Part shown: piece after piece, positions 44,866 through 54,617 of the stretch
Layout of the letters: the number at the start of each line of letters is the position of its first letter
Position numbering within the stretch: the stretch's first letter is position 1
Notes under the pieces: generated by a model
Seen by the model: only the letters and a program-made list of their open reading frames with translations
What the model was told of the DNA's origin: nothing
Databases searched by the model: none
Made by a program: the position numbers and the translations under genes
Assembly (NCBI GenBank): GCA_016703425.1
Contig: JADJCA010000027.1
Coordinates: 62,001 to 126,000, forward strand
From: Myxococcales bacterium
GTDB taxonomy: Bacteria; Myxococcota_A; Polyangia; Polyangiales; Polyangiaceae
Direction of reading: 5' to 3'
DNA length: 64,000 nucleotides

Positions 44866-46266
44866 ATGATGCACGGTGCCATCGAGAACATTCTTCAGGG
44901 GGTCGGCAACACGCCGATCGTTCGCCTCAACCGCGTGACGCAAGGGCTCGCGGCGGAGATCTACGTCAAGCTCGAGTACCTGAACCCCGGCGGCAGCCAC
45001 AAAGATCGCCTCGCGTGGAACCTCGTGCGCCGCGCCGAAGAAAACGGCCTCAAACCCGGCGGCACGATCATCGAGGCCACGAGCGGCAACACCGGCGCGT
45101 CGCTCGCCCTCATCGCGACGGTGCGCGGCTACAAGTGCATCTTCGTCATGCCCGACAAGATGAGCCAGGAGAAGATCTCGTACCTGCGTGCCTTCGGCGC
45201 CAAGGTCGTGGTCTGCCCCACGGCCGTCGAGGCGGAAGATCCGCGCAGCTACTATCAAGTCGCCAAGCGTCTCGCCAACGAGACGCCCAACAGCTTCTAC
45301 GCGAACCAGTACCACAACCCGGCCAACCCGGAGGCGCACTACCTGTCGACGGGCCCGGAGATCTGGCGCCAGACCAACGGTGACTTTGACATCTTCATGG
45401 CGGGCATGGGCACCGGAGGCACGCTGAGCGGCGCCGGCAAGTTTCTTCGCGAGAAGATGCCCAACCTCCGCATCGTCGGCGTCGATCCCGTGGGCTCGCT
45501 CTACTACGACTTCGTCAAGACGGGCCGCGTCACCAAGCCCTTCTCGTACAAGGTCGAAGGCATCGGCGAAGACTTCTTCCCCACGACCATGGACCTCAAG
45601 ATCTTGGACGACATCGTCCGCGTCGACGACCGAGAGTGTTTCCTCATGACGCGCGACCTCACGCGCCTCGAGGGGCTCTTCGCCGGCGGCTCCGGCGGCG
45701 CCGCCGTGGCCGGCGCCATCAAGTACGCCCGTGAGCGCAACAAGAAGGAGAAGATCCTCGTCTTCCTCGCCGACGGAGGCATCAAATACCTGTCGAAGAT
45801 CTTCAACGATGACTGGATGCGTGAGAACGGCTTCCTCGAGGAGTCGCCGGGCCTCGGCACCGTGCGCGACGTCATGGCGACGCACAAGCGCAAGCTCGTC
45901 ACGGCGGCGCCGAAGTCGACCGTGCGCGAAGTCATCGACACGCTCAAGAGGGAAGGGATCAGCCAGCTCCCGCTCATCGAGGGCGGCCGGCTCGCTGGCA
46001 TCGTGGCCGAGGTCGACCTCCTTCGGCACCTCGTGACAGGTCTAAAGACCCTCGACTCACCGGTCGGCGAGCTCGCCGAAGACGACTACGCCACGGTGAC
46101 CCCCGACACCAAGATCGAGCTCCTGCAAGGCGTCCTCGCCGACGCGAAGAGTGCCATCGTGATGGAGAAGGACGACGTCGTGGGCATCGTGACCAAGATC
46201 GACCTCATCGACTTCCTGGCGCGGGGCGGCGAAGCGCCTCGCTCGAGCGCGCGCCCCAACGTCTAA
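44866..46266 (+). CDS. cbs: cystathionine beta-synthase (PLP domain plus CBS pair)
   Basis: 466 residues. A fold-type II PLP domain (1-335) and two CBS domains (about 345-400 and 408-455). PLP lysine is K46 in GGSHKDR (most relatives have SVKDR); substrate loop EATSGNTGASLAL and phosphate loop GTGGTLSGAG are intact. It condenses serine and homocysteine to cystathionine or makes cysteine by reverse flux; CBS domains usually sense adenosyl compounds. Two neighbouring ATGs (MMHG) are possible starts; the second fits family length equally. Convergent with the second RND pump gene. Confidence 0.92.
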   Translation: MMHGAIENILQGVGNTPIVRLNRVTQGLAAEIYVKLEYLNPGGSHKDRLAWNLVRRAEENGLKPGGTIIEATSGNTGASLALIATVRGYKCIFVMPDKMSQEKISYLRAFGAKVVVCPTAVEAEDPRSYYQVAKRLANETPNSFYANQYHNPANPEAHYLSTGPEIWRQTNGDFDIFMAGMGTGGTLSGAGKFLREKMPNLRIVGVDPVGSLYYDFVKTGRVTKPFSYKVEGIGEDFFPTTMDLKILDDIVRVDDRECFLMTRDLTRLEGLFAGGSGGAAVAGAIKYARERNKKEKILVFLADGGIKYLSKIFNDDWMRENGFLEESPGLGTVRDVMATHKRKLVTAAPKSTVREVIDTLKREGISQLPLIEGGRLAGIVAEVDLLRHLVTGLKTLDSPVGELAEDDYATVTPDTKIELLQGVLADAKSAIVMEKDDVVGIVTKIDLIDFLARGGEAPRSSARPNV

Positions 46267-46313
46267 AACCTCGCGGCGCAGTGCCCTAGGCTTCGGTGCC
46301 GCGTTCGGTGCCG

Positions 46314-49300
46314 TTACAGCTCGGTGATCGAGTCGCCGCCGGCGACGGTCGCGTCGCCGCGGGCCAGCCACGCGTAGAGCGCTGGCAAGATGACGAGCGT
46401 CAACGCGGTAGCCGTGACGAGGCCACCGATGACCACCGTGGCGAGGGGCCTCTGCACCTCCGCACCGGTACCGGTGGCGATGGCCATCGGTAGGAAGCCA
46501 ATGGAGGCGACCACGGCGGTCGTGAGGACCGGCCGGAAGCGCTCCTCGCAAGCGGCGCGGACCGCGGAGAGCGGCGCGAGACCCTCCGCCGCGTTGCGCC
46601 GCGCGGCCGTCATGAGGACGACGCCGTTCAATGTGACGATGCCGAAGAGCGCGATGAACCCGACGGCCGCCGAGATGGAAAGGGGCAAGCCGCGGCTCGC
46701 CAGCGCGAGCACGCCGCCGCTCGCTGCGATGGGCACGTTCAAGAAGATCAGCGCCGCCGGCCGCACGCTCGCGAAGGCCAGGTAGAGGAGGGCGAAGATC
46801 ACCGCGAGCGTCGCGGGGATAATGATGGCGAAGCGCGTGGCCGCGTGAATGAGGTTCTCGTATTGGCCGGTGACGGTGAAATACGTGCGTGGCGGCAGGT
46901 CCACCTTGGCGAGCCGGCGCCCGAGCTCGCGAACGAACGAGCCCAAGTCGCGGCCGCGGATGTTCGCTTCGACGAGCACGCGGCGCCGCGCGTGTTCGCG
47001 GCTGATTTGTGCCGGTCCCTCGTCGAGGCGGATGTCGCAGACGTCGCCGAGCGGCAAGACGCGCCCCTCCGAGAGCGATAGCGGCATGGCCTCGAGTGAC
47101 GCGACGTCGGGCGGAGGCGGCGCGTCGAGGCGAATCGTCACCGCGAAGCGTCGCTCGCCCTCAACCAGCGTGCCCACGACGCGCCCGGCGCGAATGGCTT
47201 CGACGGCAGCGCGCACTTCTTCCGTCGACACGCCGAGGCGCCCCATCTTCTGCGGGTTCGGCAAAATCGTGAGCAGCGGCAGGCCCGACGTGGGCTCGAC
47301 GCGAACGTCCTCGGCGCCAGGAATCTCGGAGAGCATGCGAGCGACGTCGCCGGCGATGTGCGTCAAGACGGGCAAGTCGTCGCCGAAGACCTTCACGCCC
47401 ACGTCGCTCTTGAGGCCTCCAAGCAACTCCTGCACGCGCATCTCGATGGGCTGGGTGAAGCTGAACCCGGTGCCCGGAAGCTTCTTGCGGAGGGCCTCGT
47501 CGAAGACCGCCACGAGGCTTTCGCGATCGTGGGCTGTCGTCCACTCGCTCTGGGGCTTCAGGATCACGAAGACGTCGCTCTGCTCGATGCCCATGACGTC
47601 GGTGGCGACGTCGGGGCTGCCGGTGCGTGAGACGACGCGCGTCACCTCCGGGAACGCGCGCAGCGTCTTTTCGATGGTGAGCGTCCCTCGCACCGCTTCC
47701 GAGAGCGAGACACTCGGCGGCCTCGTGACCTGAATCGCGAGGTCGCCCTCTTCGAGGCGCGGAACGAACTCCGCGCCGCGCGTGGCCGCCGCGAAGGCGC
47801 CCAAGGCGATCAAGACGACGCTCGCCGCGGCGGCGAGCAGCGGCCGCGCGAGAAAGAGCTCGAGGACTGGCTGATAGACCCGGCGGAGCGCGCGCACGAG
47901 CATCGGGTCGCCGCTGCGGACGTTCTTTAGGAGCACGCTGGCGGCGACCGGGATCCACGTGAAGGAGAGGACGAGCGCGGTGCCGAGGGCGAAGAGCACC
48001 ACGAAGGCCATGGGGCGGAACATCTTGCCTTCCACGCCCTCGAGGAAGAGCACCGGCACGTACACGAGCGCGACGATGAAGACGCCGAAGGCCAAGGGGC
48101 GACCGACGGCGTGGGCCTCCTGCGACAGCGCGGCCTGCGCCGAGAGCTTCTTCGCAGCCATGCGCGCCATCGCGCCTTCTACGATGACCACGGCACCATC
48201 GACGACCAAACCGAAGTCGATGGCGCCGAGGCTCATGAGATTGCCGCTGATCTTGAGCGCGTTCATGAGCAGGAACGCGCCGAGCATGGCGAAAGGGATC
48301 GCCGTGGCGACGACGAGCCCTGCGCGAATGTCACCGAGGAGCAAAAAGAGCACGACGATGACGATGACGCCGCCCTCCAAGAGCGAGCGCTTCACGGTGC
48401 CGAGGACTCGGTCGACGAGCGCGGCGCGATCGTAGAAGGGCTCGAGTACGACGCCCTTCGGGAGACGCTTCTTCACTTCATCGAGGCGCTCCTTGACCCG
48501 CGCGACGACCTCGCTCGCGTTTCCGCCGGCGACCATCTGCACCATCACGTAGATGGTCTCGCCCTCGCCGTCGGCGGTCGCCGCGGACGTGCGATACGCC
48601 TCGCCGTCGGTGACCGTCGCGACGTCTTTGACGAAGATCGGCACGCCGCCCTGACGCGTGCCCACGACCTGCCGCTCGACGTCTTGAATCGTGCGGTATT
48701 GCCCGTCGAAGCGCACGAGGATCTGCTCCTCGCGTCGCTCCAGCGCGCCGGCGCCGGCGCTCTGGCCTCCGCCGAGGAGGGCCGCTTCGACCTGCTTCTG
48801 ACTGACGGCGAGGGCGCGCATGTCGGTGCCGCGCAGGCGCACCTCGACCTGCCGCGCGCCGCTCCCCCAGGGGTTGACCTCCACGACGCCCGGGATCGTG
48901 AGCAGCGCCGGCGCGAGGTCCCACTCGACGAGCGTTCGGAGCTCTCGTGCCGCGTGATCGGGCCACTTCAGGCTGAAGTGATAGACCTCGCCGAGCGCCG
49001 TCGTGAGGGGCCCGAGCTCGGGCCGTTCGGCCGACGCGGGAATGGCTTCGCGCGCCGATGCGAGGCGTTGAGAGACGAGTGAGCGCGCCTCGAGGAGGTT
49101 CGCGTCGTCGTTGAAGACGATGGTGACCGCCGAGACGCCGCTTCGCGAGACGCTCCGAATGGTCGTTGCGCCGGGCAAGCCGGCCATGGCGAGCTCGACG
49201 GGCCGGCTGACGAGGGCTTCGACCTCGAGCGGCGACAGGCCCGGCGCGTTGGTGAGCACCTGAACCTGAACGCTCGTGACATCGGGAACGGCGTCCACGG

Positions 49301-49403
49301 GCAGCTCGCGGTAGGCCTTCACCCCGAAGGCCGAGAGGAGCACGGCGAGGAGAACGATCACGAGGCGGCGCGCTAGGCACCACTCGACGATGGCCGCGAT
49401 CAC
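46314..49403 (-). CDS. heavy-metal-efflux RND pump (second CzcA/CusA-type)
   Basis: 1029 residues. ELPVDAVPDVTSVQVQVLTNA and the helix-4 signature DFGLVVDGAVVIVEGAM (about residue 394) identify an HME pump; the usual Glu-Asn after VE is Glu-Gly here. Twelve predicted helices. It is preceded, on the same strand, by its adaptor (5-base gap) and TolC-like gene, forming a czcCBA-like order. A paralogue of the pump at 38374-41577, but sequence differs enough that a different metal range is likely. Metals cannot be named from sequence. Confidence 0.95.
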   Translation of the reverse strand: MIAAIVEWCLARRLVIVLLAVLLSAFGVKAYRELPVDAVPDVTSVQVQVLTNAPGLSPLEVEALVSRPVELAMAGLPGATTIRSVSRSGVSAVTIVFNDDANLLEARSLVSQRLASAREAIPASAERPELGPLTTALGEVYHFSLKWPDHAARELRTLVEWDLAPALLTIPGVVEVNPWGSGARQVEVRLRGTDMRALAVSQKQVEAALLGGGQSAGAGALERREEQILVRFDGQYRTIQDVERQVVGTRQGGVPIFVKDVATVTDGEAYRTSAATADGEGETIYVMVQMVAGGNASEVVARVKERLDEVKKRLPKGVVLEPFYDRAALVDRVLGTVKRSLLEGGVIVIVVLFLLLGDIRAGLVVATAIPFAMLGAFLLMNALKISGNLMSLGAIDFGLVVDGAVVIVEGAMARMAAKKLSAQAALSQEAHAVGRPLAFGVFIVALVYVPVLFLEGVEGKMFRPMAFVVLFALGTALVLSFTWIPVAASVLLKNVRSGDPMLVRALRRVYQPVLELFLARPLLAAAASVVLIALGAFAAATRGAEFVPRLEEGDLAIQVTRPPSVSLSEAVRGTLTIEKTLRAFPEVTRVVSRTGSPDVATDVMGIEQSDVFVILKPQSEWTTAHDRESLVAVFDEALRKKLPGTGFSFTQPIEMRVQELLGGLKSDVGVKVFGDDLPVLTHIAGDVARMLSEIPGAEDVRVEPTSGLPLLTILPNPQKMGRLGVSTEEVRAAVEAIRAGRVVGTLVEGERRFAVTIRLDAPPPPDVASLEAMPLSLSEGRVLPLGDVCDIRLDEGPAQISREHARRRVLVEANIRGRDLGSFVRELGRRLAKVDLPPRTYFTVTGQYENLIHAATRFAIIIPATLAVIFALLYLAFASVRPAALIFLNVPIAASGGVLALASRGLPLSISAAVGFIALFGIVTLNGVVLMTAARRNAAEGLAPLSAVRAACEERFRPVLTTAVVASIGFLPMAIATGTGAEVQRPLATVVIGGLVTATALTLVILPALYAWLARGDATVAGGDSITEL

Positions 49404-49408
49404 GGGTC

Positions 49409-50617
49409 CTACTTTCCCTCGAGCTCGGCGCGGAGCAGCTCACCCTTGAGGAGCAGCGCGCCGCTGATCACGATGCGCTCGCCCTCGGCGACGCCCGATT
49501 CGATGACGCTGTCGGCGCCGAAGGTCGAAGTGACGCGAACCGTGCGACGCTCGAAGTCGCCTTCGCGGCCCGCCACGGGAACGAAGAGTGAGGGCACTCC
49601 TTGGACGTCGACGACGGCGTCCGACGGCACGATGAGGGCCGGCGGACCGGCGTCTTCGCTCTCCATCGGAAAGGCGACGTCGACGTAGCCGCCCGGCGCG
49701 AGCCAGGTGCACGGGCCGTCGGGGGCCAGGCGAAGCGGCAGGGTGCGGGTCCCTTCCTCGATGGCGCCGAGCTCGCCGACGGCATGGGCGGCGCACTCCC
49801 GCGGACCGCCGGAAGGTGAACCGCCTCGTGAGCGAACGACCGCCCTGGCACCGGTCGATGGCTTAAGCGCGCCCTCCGGGACCTTCGCGATGATCGCAAC
49901 CTCGCGGTCGGCGATGATCTTGAAGAGGGTTCGCTCAGGACTCACCGGGGCGCCGAGGATCGCGTCGTGCCGCGACACAACGCCCGGGATCGGCGCGCGG
50001 ACGGGGACGCGCACCGAGATGGGGCCGTTCTCGCCGGCGCCTTCCGCTGGCTCTTGCCCGCCGAGGTTGAAGAGCAGGGTGCGTGCGGCGGCGAGGTCGG
50101 CGCGACCAATCTCCGCCTCTGCCTTGGCTTCATCGACGGCGTTCTTGCTCGTAGCGCCTTCACCTTGGAGCTCGAGCTGCCTCTTTAGCTTCTGCTGCGC
50201 GACGCGCGAGCGCGCCCGTGAGCGCAAGAGCTCGGCCGTTGCGCGGCCGACCTCGGGAGCGTCGACCCACGCGAGCACCTGGCCTCGCTTCACGCGAGCG
50301 CCTTCGCCTACCTCGAGCGACGTGACACGTCCCGCGACCAAGGCGCCCACGTCGGCTTCGCCGACCTCGCTGGAGCGGATCTCGCCGGCCACGCGCAGCT
50401 CGCGGCGAAAATGGCGACGCTCGACGCTCCCGAGCTTGACGCGGCCGCTCGTCAACAAGGCGCCGTCGATGTGGAGCGGAGCCTTGGCGGCGCCGGCCGG
50501 TTCGGAGCTCGCCTTTTGCGGCGGCGGCTCCTTCTTGCATGCGCTCACAAAGAGCGCCAGCGATGCCGTGACGATGGCCGCCGCTCGGCGCGCCCGCGGG
50601 GTCTTGTGCGTCGTCAT
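49409..50617 (-). CDS. metal efflux adaptor lipoprotein (second system)
   Basis: 402 residues from the ATG at 50617. Signal and lipobox (ASLALFVSACKKE). Lipoyl half (VAGEIRSSEVGEADVGALVAGRV), hairpin, returning half APIPGVVSRHDAILGAPV and C-terminal barrel YVDVAFPMES. The start overlaps the TolC-like stop as ATGA. Longer in-frame readings extend into the upstream gene and are not supported by composition. Confidence 0.92.
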   Translation of the reverse strand: MTTHKTPRARRAAAIVTASLALFVSACKKEPPPQKASSEPAGAAKAPLHIDGALLTSGRVKLGSVERRHFRRELRVAGEIRSSEVGEADVGALVAGRVTSLEVGEGARVKRGQVLAWVDAPEVGRATAELLRSRARSRVAQQKLKRQLELQGEGATSKNAVDEAKAEAEIGRADLAAARTLLFNLGGQEPAEGAGENGPISVRVPVRAPIPGVVSRHDAILGAPVSPERTLFKIIADREVAIIAKVPEGALKPSTGARAVVRSRGGSPSGGPRECAAHAVGELGAIEEGTRTLPLRLAPDGPCTWLAPGGYVDVAFPMESEDAGPPALIVPSDAVVDVQGVPSLFVPVAGREGDFERRTVRVTSTFGADSVIESGVAEGERIVISGALLLKGELLRAELEGK

Positions 50618-51903
50618 GGGCTCCTCCCGATCTCTGCCGCGAGGGCCCCGGTCAAATACGCGAGCTGCGCGTCGGAGCGAACCACGGCGCCGGCGGCGCG
50701 AGCCATCTGCTCTTCGGCGCCGACGACCTTTTGTCGCGCGAGCAGCACCATGGCCACGTCTTGCGTGCCGACTTCGTACTCCTTCTTCGCGAGGCGGAGC
50801 GCCTCGCGGAGAGGCTCGATGGCTCGCGAGCGGAGCGCTTCTTTGACCTCGCGCCAATGTTCGCGATCGTGCAGCGCGAGGTTAACGTCACGCCGGAGCT
50901 CGGCGAGCGTTCGCGCTTCATGGGCGCGGAGCCCGTCTTCGCTTGCACGAAGGCGAGCCTGCTCGAAGCGCGACGGGTCGACGATGGCCAGCGGGAACCC
51001 GACGATGGCGCCGACGATCTGTTCGCCGGTGGCTTCGCGCGCGTAGCTGCCTCCGACCATCGCCGTTGGGCCGTGTTGCGCACGCGTGAGGAGGCCCTCG
51101 CGGGCCACGAGCTCGGTGCGAGCGCGCGCGGTCCGCATCGCCGGGTGTTCGCTGACGCTGGCGAGCGCGCTCTTGGCGTCGACGGCTCTGTCGTCGCTCG
51201 CGTAGAGATCGCCGCTCACGTCGACGGCGTCGCTCTCCGCCATGCCCAAGGCGTGTCGGAGGTCGACGAGCCTCTCGAAGAGCGTACCTTCCGCTTCAAG
51301 GACCAGCGCGTGGGCCGTGCCCACCTCGCCCGAGGCCAGGGCGAGCTCGCGCGGCTGGCCGACGCCAGACGCGACGCGTGCTTTCGTGCTCGCGGCGACG
51401 GCCTCCGCTTGCGCCAGCGCTAGCGTGCGAAGGCGAAGCACGTCTTTGGCTTCGAGCGCAGACGCCCATGCGAGGACACCGCGTAGCGCGGCCCCGAGGC
51501 GAGCTTGTTGCACGTCTGCGTGAACCGCTTCGCGGAGCTGCGCCGCCGCTTGCCTGCGCGCATCGCCCAAGCCGCGAAGTGCCACGTCCTGCGTGAGGTT
51601 GACAGACAACTCGGGGCCGACGACGGGCGCCCTGGCGCGGTATCCAGCGAAGACCGTCAGGGCGGGGGCCCTCAAGAACGGGCCAGCCATCTCCTCGGCT
51701 TGCGCTGCCGACGCGCGTGGCGCCAAGGCGGTGGCCACGCCGGGGCCCGCGGCGGCGCCTCGCGTGAGCGCCACGCGACGATCAATCAACGCCGCGGCCG
51801 GCGGATCATGGGCCGTGTGGGGAGGCGCCTGCGCTGAGGACGCCTTCGGCCACGCAGCAGCCGTCAACGTGAAGCAGGAAAGGGCGATGGTCGACGCCTT
51901 CAT
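50614..51903 (-). CDS. TolC-like outer-membrane channel of the metal pump
   Basis: 429 residues from the ATG at 51903 with a signal peptide (AWPKASSA-Q). Two long helical repeats are visible (RRQAAAQLREAVHADVQQARL and, in the second half, EARTLAELRRDVNLALHDREHWREV), plus ELSVNLTQDV barrel start, typical of CzcC/TolC-type factors. First gene of the TolC-adaptor-RND operon. It may also serve the first RND system, which lacks its own channel. Confidence 0.85.
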   Translation of the reverse strand: MKASTIALSCFTLTAAAWPKASSAQAPPHTAHDPPAAALIDRRVALTRGAAAGPGVATALAPRASAAQAEEMAGPFLRAPALTVFAGYRARAPVVGPELSVNLTQDVALRGLGDARRQAAAQLREAVHADVQQARLGAALRGVLAWASALEAKDVLRLRTLALAQAEAVAASTKARVASGVGQPRELALASGEVGTAHALVLEAEGTLFERLVDLRHALGMAESDAVDVSGDLYASDDRAVDAKSALASVSEHPAMRTARARTELVAREGLLTRAQHGPTAMVGGSYAREATGEQIVGAIVGFPLAIVDPSRFEQARLRASEDGLRAHEARTLAELRRDVNLALHDREHWREVKEALRSRAIEPLREALRLAKKEYEVGTQDVAMVLLARQKVVGAEEQMARAAGAVVRSDAQLAYLTGALAAEIGRSP

Positions 51904-52297
51904 GAGGACTCGCTCGGCCCCCCCGGCGCGCCTGATGACGCAGCGTGAGTGTAGCGCCGACCGTCGTCGCCGGCTCGCATTGGGATCGGCTTCATCAACC
52001 GGTGCAGTATCGCACACTCGGGCCGGCGGACGCCGAGCCGCCACGGCCGCCAGCCACCCCCGCCCGCCACCCCCCCCGCCCGCCACGAGGGCAGCGTTCG
52101 GGCGTGGATCGACGCGCGGGGCATTGTTGGCTGGACCCCGCCAGTCGCCCCCTGCGCAACTCGCGCACCGGCGATGCCGGGGCCAATTTTGCCACCTTTT
52201 TGGGGGAACGACTTGCGCACCCGCCCTTGGTGCGACCGTTGCTGAGTGTCCGGTGAACCCCGACGGCGGCCAAGGCCAGGCGGGCGAGGAGATTCCC
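51904..52297. other. 394-base intergenic region between RND operon and AraC gene
   Basis: No gene seen. The left part is C-rich on the plus strand (runs at about 52045-52085) and the right part has an AT-richer pocket at about 52183-52215 (AATTTTGCC, CTTTTTGGGGG) that could hold promoter elements of the divergent AraC and efflux genes. No clear operator was recognised. Confidence 0.4.
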
Positions 52298-53197
52298 ATG
52301 CTTCCCTCATCTTCCGAGACACCGTCCGTTCTGCCCCCGAACTTCCCCAAGGGCACCCAGCGCATACGTTGCCGCGCCGTCGCCCCGGGCTTGCTTGGCT
52401 ACGTGATTCAGTTCGAGCCGGGAGCTCCGTACCGACGTCCGCTCGTCGTGGAAGATCGCTTCGAAGTCGCGGTGCTCCTTCATGGACGCGGCACGTACGA
52501 GTCGGAGGCGCGCGGCGCCCACGTGCTCGAGAGCGATCAGCTCTATTCCTACAACCCCGGCGAGCTGCACACCGACTCACGGGTCTCGAGCGACGAGCGC
52601 GGCGTGCTCGTCGGCTTTCGCATCACCGACCCGACGGCCTTTGGTTGGAGCGAACACCCCGTCGCCGGGGCGCTCCGCCACAATGATCCGCGCCTGGTCC
52701 TCGCGGCCCGATCGTTCGCCGACGCGGCCCTCAGCAGGGCGCCGCTCGATCACGACGCCATCGTGACCGCCGTGATGCAGTTCGTCGAACGCGAGACCTC
52801 CCCGATGTGCGTTGACCCGCTCGAGAAGGCGCGCCGCCTCATCGAATCAGAGCACGTGTCGCAGCTTTACGTCGCGCATCTCGCCGAGGCCGCATGCATG
52901 TTGCCGGAGACCTTCACGCGGGCGTTCCGCCGCCGATTTCACACAACGCCGATCGACTACCGACTGCGCGTCCGTCTCCGAGCGGGACGACAGCTCCTCC
53001 TGGCGCGGCCTGATCTGACGGTCACCGGCGCCGCGCTGCAAGTAGGGTTCGAGAGCACGCGTTTCTTTCGGATGGCGCTCCGAGGCCGTGGGCACATGTC
53101 GCCGCAAGAGCTCCGTGCGCTCTACGCAGAGGTCGAAGGGCTGCCGGTGCCCGAGACGGCGCGAAGGGCCGCGAGCGAGCTCCAGTCGGTAGGCTAA
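52298..53197 (+). CDS. AraC-family transcriptional regulator
   Basis: 299 residues from the ATG at 52298, with a good Shine-Dalgarno (GAGGAG). N-terminal cupin-like ligand domain (EVAVLLHGRGTYESEARG, ending in YNPGELHTDS) and a C-terminal double helix-turn-helix: YVAHLAEAACMLPETFTRAF then PDLTVTGAALQVGFESTRFF with the conserved FRR region between. It is divergent from the metal-efflux operon and may control it or the Kazal-like gene nearby. A longer in-frame reading upstream overlaps the intergenic gap and lacks family similarity. Confidence 0.9.
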   Translation: MLPSSSETPSVLPPNFPKGTQRIRCRAVAPGLLGYVIQFEPGAPYRRPLVVEDRFEVAVLLHGRGTYESEARGAHVLESDQLYSYNPGELHTDSRVSSDERGVLVGFRITDPTAFGWSEHPVAGALRHNDPRLVLAARSFADAALSRAPLDHDAIVTAVMQFVERETSPMCVDPLEKARRLIESEHVSQLYVAHLAEAACMLPETFTRAFRRRFHTTPIDYRLRVRLRAGRQLLLARPDLTVTGAALQVGFESTRFFRMALRGRGHMSPQELRALYAEVEGLPVPETARRAASELQSVG

Positions 53198-53231
53198 CGT
53201 TGCGCGTTGGCCTGCCGCGTGCGACTCAGCG

Positions 53232-54038
53232 CTACGGACAGCCGCCGGCGACGTTCACGTTCTGCGCCGACAGCGCCTCGACGGTCGGCACCCATGGGAC
53301 GCTCGGAGAGGGCTCGAACTGAAGGCGCGCCGCGATGGAAAGCGAACAGGGATACTTGCCGGCCTGGCCGCGATCGGCAGAGAAGGTGACGCGCCCTTGT
53401 CCGTTCACGGGGCCAAGGTTTGCGCCCTTTGGGGTCGGCAGGGTGCCCGTGCTCGTCACGCTGCAGTCGGCGGGATCGTTCGTCGCTTCGGCGCCGTCGA
53501 CGCCCCACTCGCTCGGGACGTCGAGGCCGTAGCGCGAGCCGAGGCGCGCGACGAGCGTGAGTCTCACGCACAGAGAACGCGCCTCGTCCTTCTTGAGCAC
53601 TGCGACCTTTGCGGGGTCGCCTGGCAAGGCGAAGGCGAGGATCTCTCCGCCGCCGGGCAAGCAGGCGCGCGCCTTGTCAACGTCGGTGCCACCGGCCTGG
53701 GCTTCGCACGCGTTGCAGTAGATCTTGCCGTCGCACCCGCACACGGCGGGGCAATCGGTGGCGCAGTTGGGGGGCCGCACTGTGCACGTGCCCCGCTGGC
53801 CGTCTTTGCCGCAGGAGCCCACGAGCTCGTAGGCGCACCACTCGTTGCCCGCGCACAGCGCGGCGCCGGCGCCGCAGATGATGCGCGTCCCGCCGCTGTC
53901 GGTGCCGGCGTCCACAGTGGCGGGGTTGGTCGTCGTCTCGTCGCTGGTGCAGGCAACACCGAGGCCGACAGCGATAACGACGCCGGCGGACACGAGGGAA
54001 CGGCGAACGAGCGAGTTGAAGGATGCAAGAGCAGACAT
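53232..54038 (-). CDS. Kazal-like Cys-rich lipoprotein
   Basis: 268 residues. Signal with lipobox (VGLGVAC, Cys30). Residues about 92-120 read like a Kazal-type protease-inhibitor core: CPAVCGCDGKIYCNACEA with the CG-DG-Y-C pattern. The rest (about 130-268) is an unfamiliar beta-rich domain with a few Cys. Probably attached to a membrane and exported; inhibition of a protease is an inference. The operon partner is another lipoprotein 42 bases upstream. Confidence 0.8.
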   Translation of the reverse strand: MSALASFNSLVRRSLVSAGVVIAVGLGVACTSDETTTNPATVDAGTDSGGTRIICGAGAALCAGNEWCAYELVGSCGKDGQRGTCTVRPPNCATDCPAVCGCDGKIYCNACEAQAGGTDVDKARACLPGGGEILAFALPGDPAKVAVLKKDEARSLCVRLTLVARLGSRYGLDVPSEWGVDGAEATNDPADCSVTSTGTLPTPKGANLGPVNGQGRVTFSADRGQAGKYPCSLSIAARLQFEPSPSVPWVPTVEALSAQNVNVAGGCP

Positions 54039-54080
54039 CGTCGGTGGTTCTTTTCTCGAAGCGCGAGGTAGAGGTGCGGA

Positions 54081-54557
54081 TCAGTTGCGAGCCATAAACG
54101 GACAGACGGACACGAGCGTTTTGAACGGCCGCCGACTGCAGGCGAAGCCCGTCGCTTGCCCGTAAGACTTTTCGTCGCTGCACTCCTGCGACTTCTCGTA
54201 GCTGCCCTCGTTGTTCGTTTCGAGGGGGCGCTTGCAGTCGCCGATCTGAAAGATGTCCCACGAGTAGCGGCCGCGCGTGTCCCACTGGTGGACCACGCGC
54301 ACCGGGACGAAGTCGCCTTCATCGTACTTGGCCATGCAGGCGGCGAAGTCTTTGCCGCCGCGGACCATCTGGAACTGATCGCCGGGGCACGGATCCCACT
54401 CAAGCTCGAGGTCGACGAGCGTCGGCGCGCCCTTGTCGTCGGTATCGACCACCGTGCGCTTCACGATCTGGCAGACGGACTCGAACTGCTCATCCTTGCG
54501 GCTGCACCCCAAGAGCGAGCCGACCGCGAGCAAGGTGAGGAGGTGGACCAGGCGCAA
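54081..54557 (-). CDS. small Cys-rich lipoprotein, unknown
   Basis: 158 residues. Signal ends in LLGC (Cys18). The mature domain has six more Cys spread over 130 residues (CQIV, DPCPGD, AACMAKY, GDCKRP, QECSDEK, FACSRR) and ends VCPFMARN. No known domain recognised. Same strand and close to the Kazal-like gene. Confidence 0.7.
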   Translation of the reverse strand: MRLVHLLTLLAVGSLLGCSRKDEQFESVCQIVKRTVVDTDDKGAPTLVDLELEWDPCPGDQFQMVRGGKDFAACMAKYDEGDFVPVRVVHQWDTRGRYSWDIFQIGDCKRPLETNNEGSYEKSQECSDEKSYGQATGFACSRRPFKTLVSVCPFMARN

Positions 54558-54617
54558 GACCGAGCGAGGTTACGACGGCGCTCGGTCGTTTGGAAGGGGA
54601 CGGCGGAACGGGCGGTT

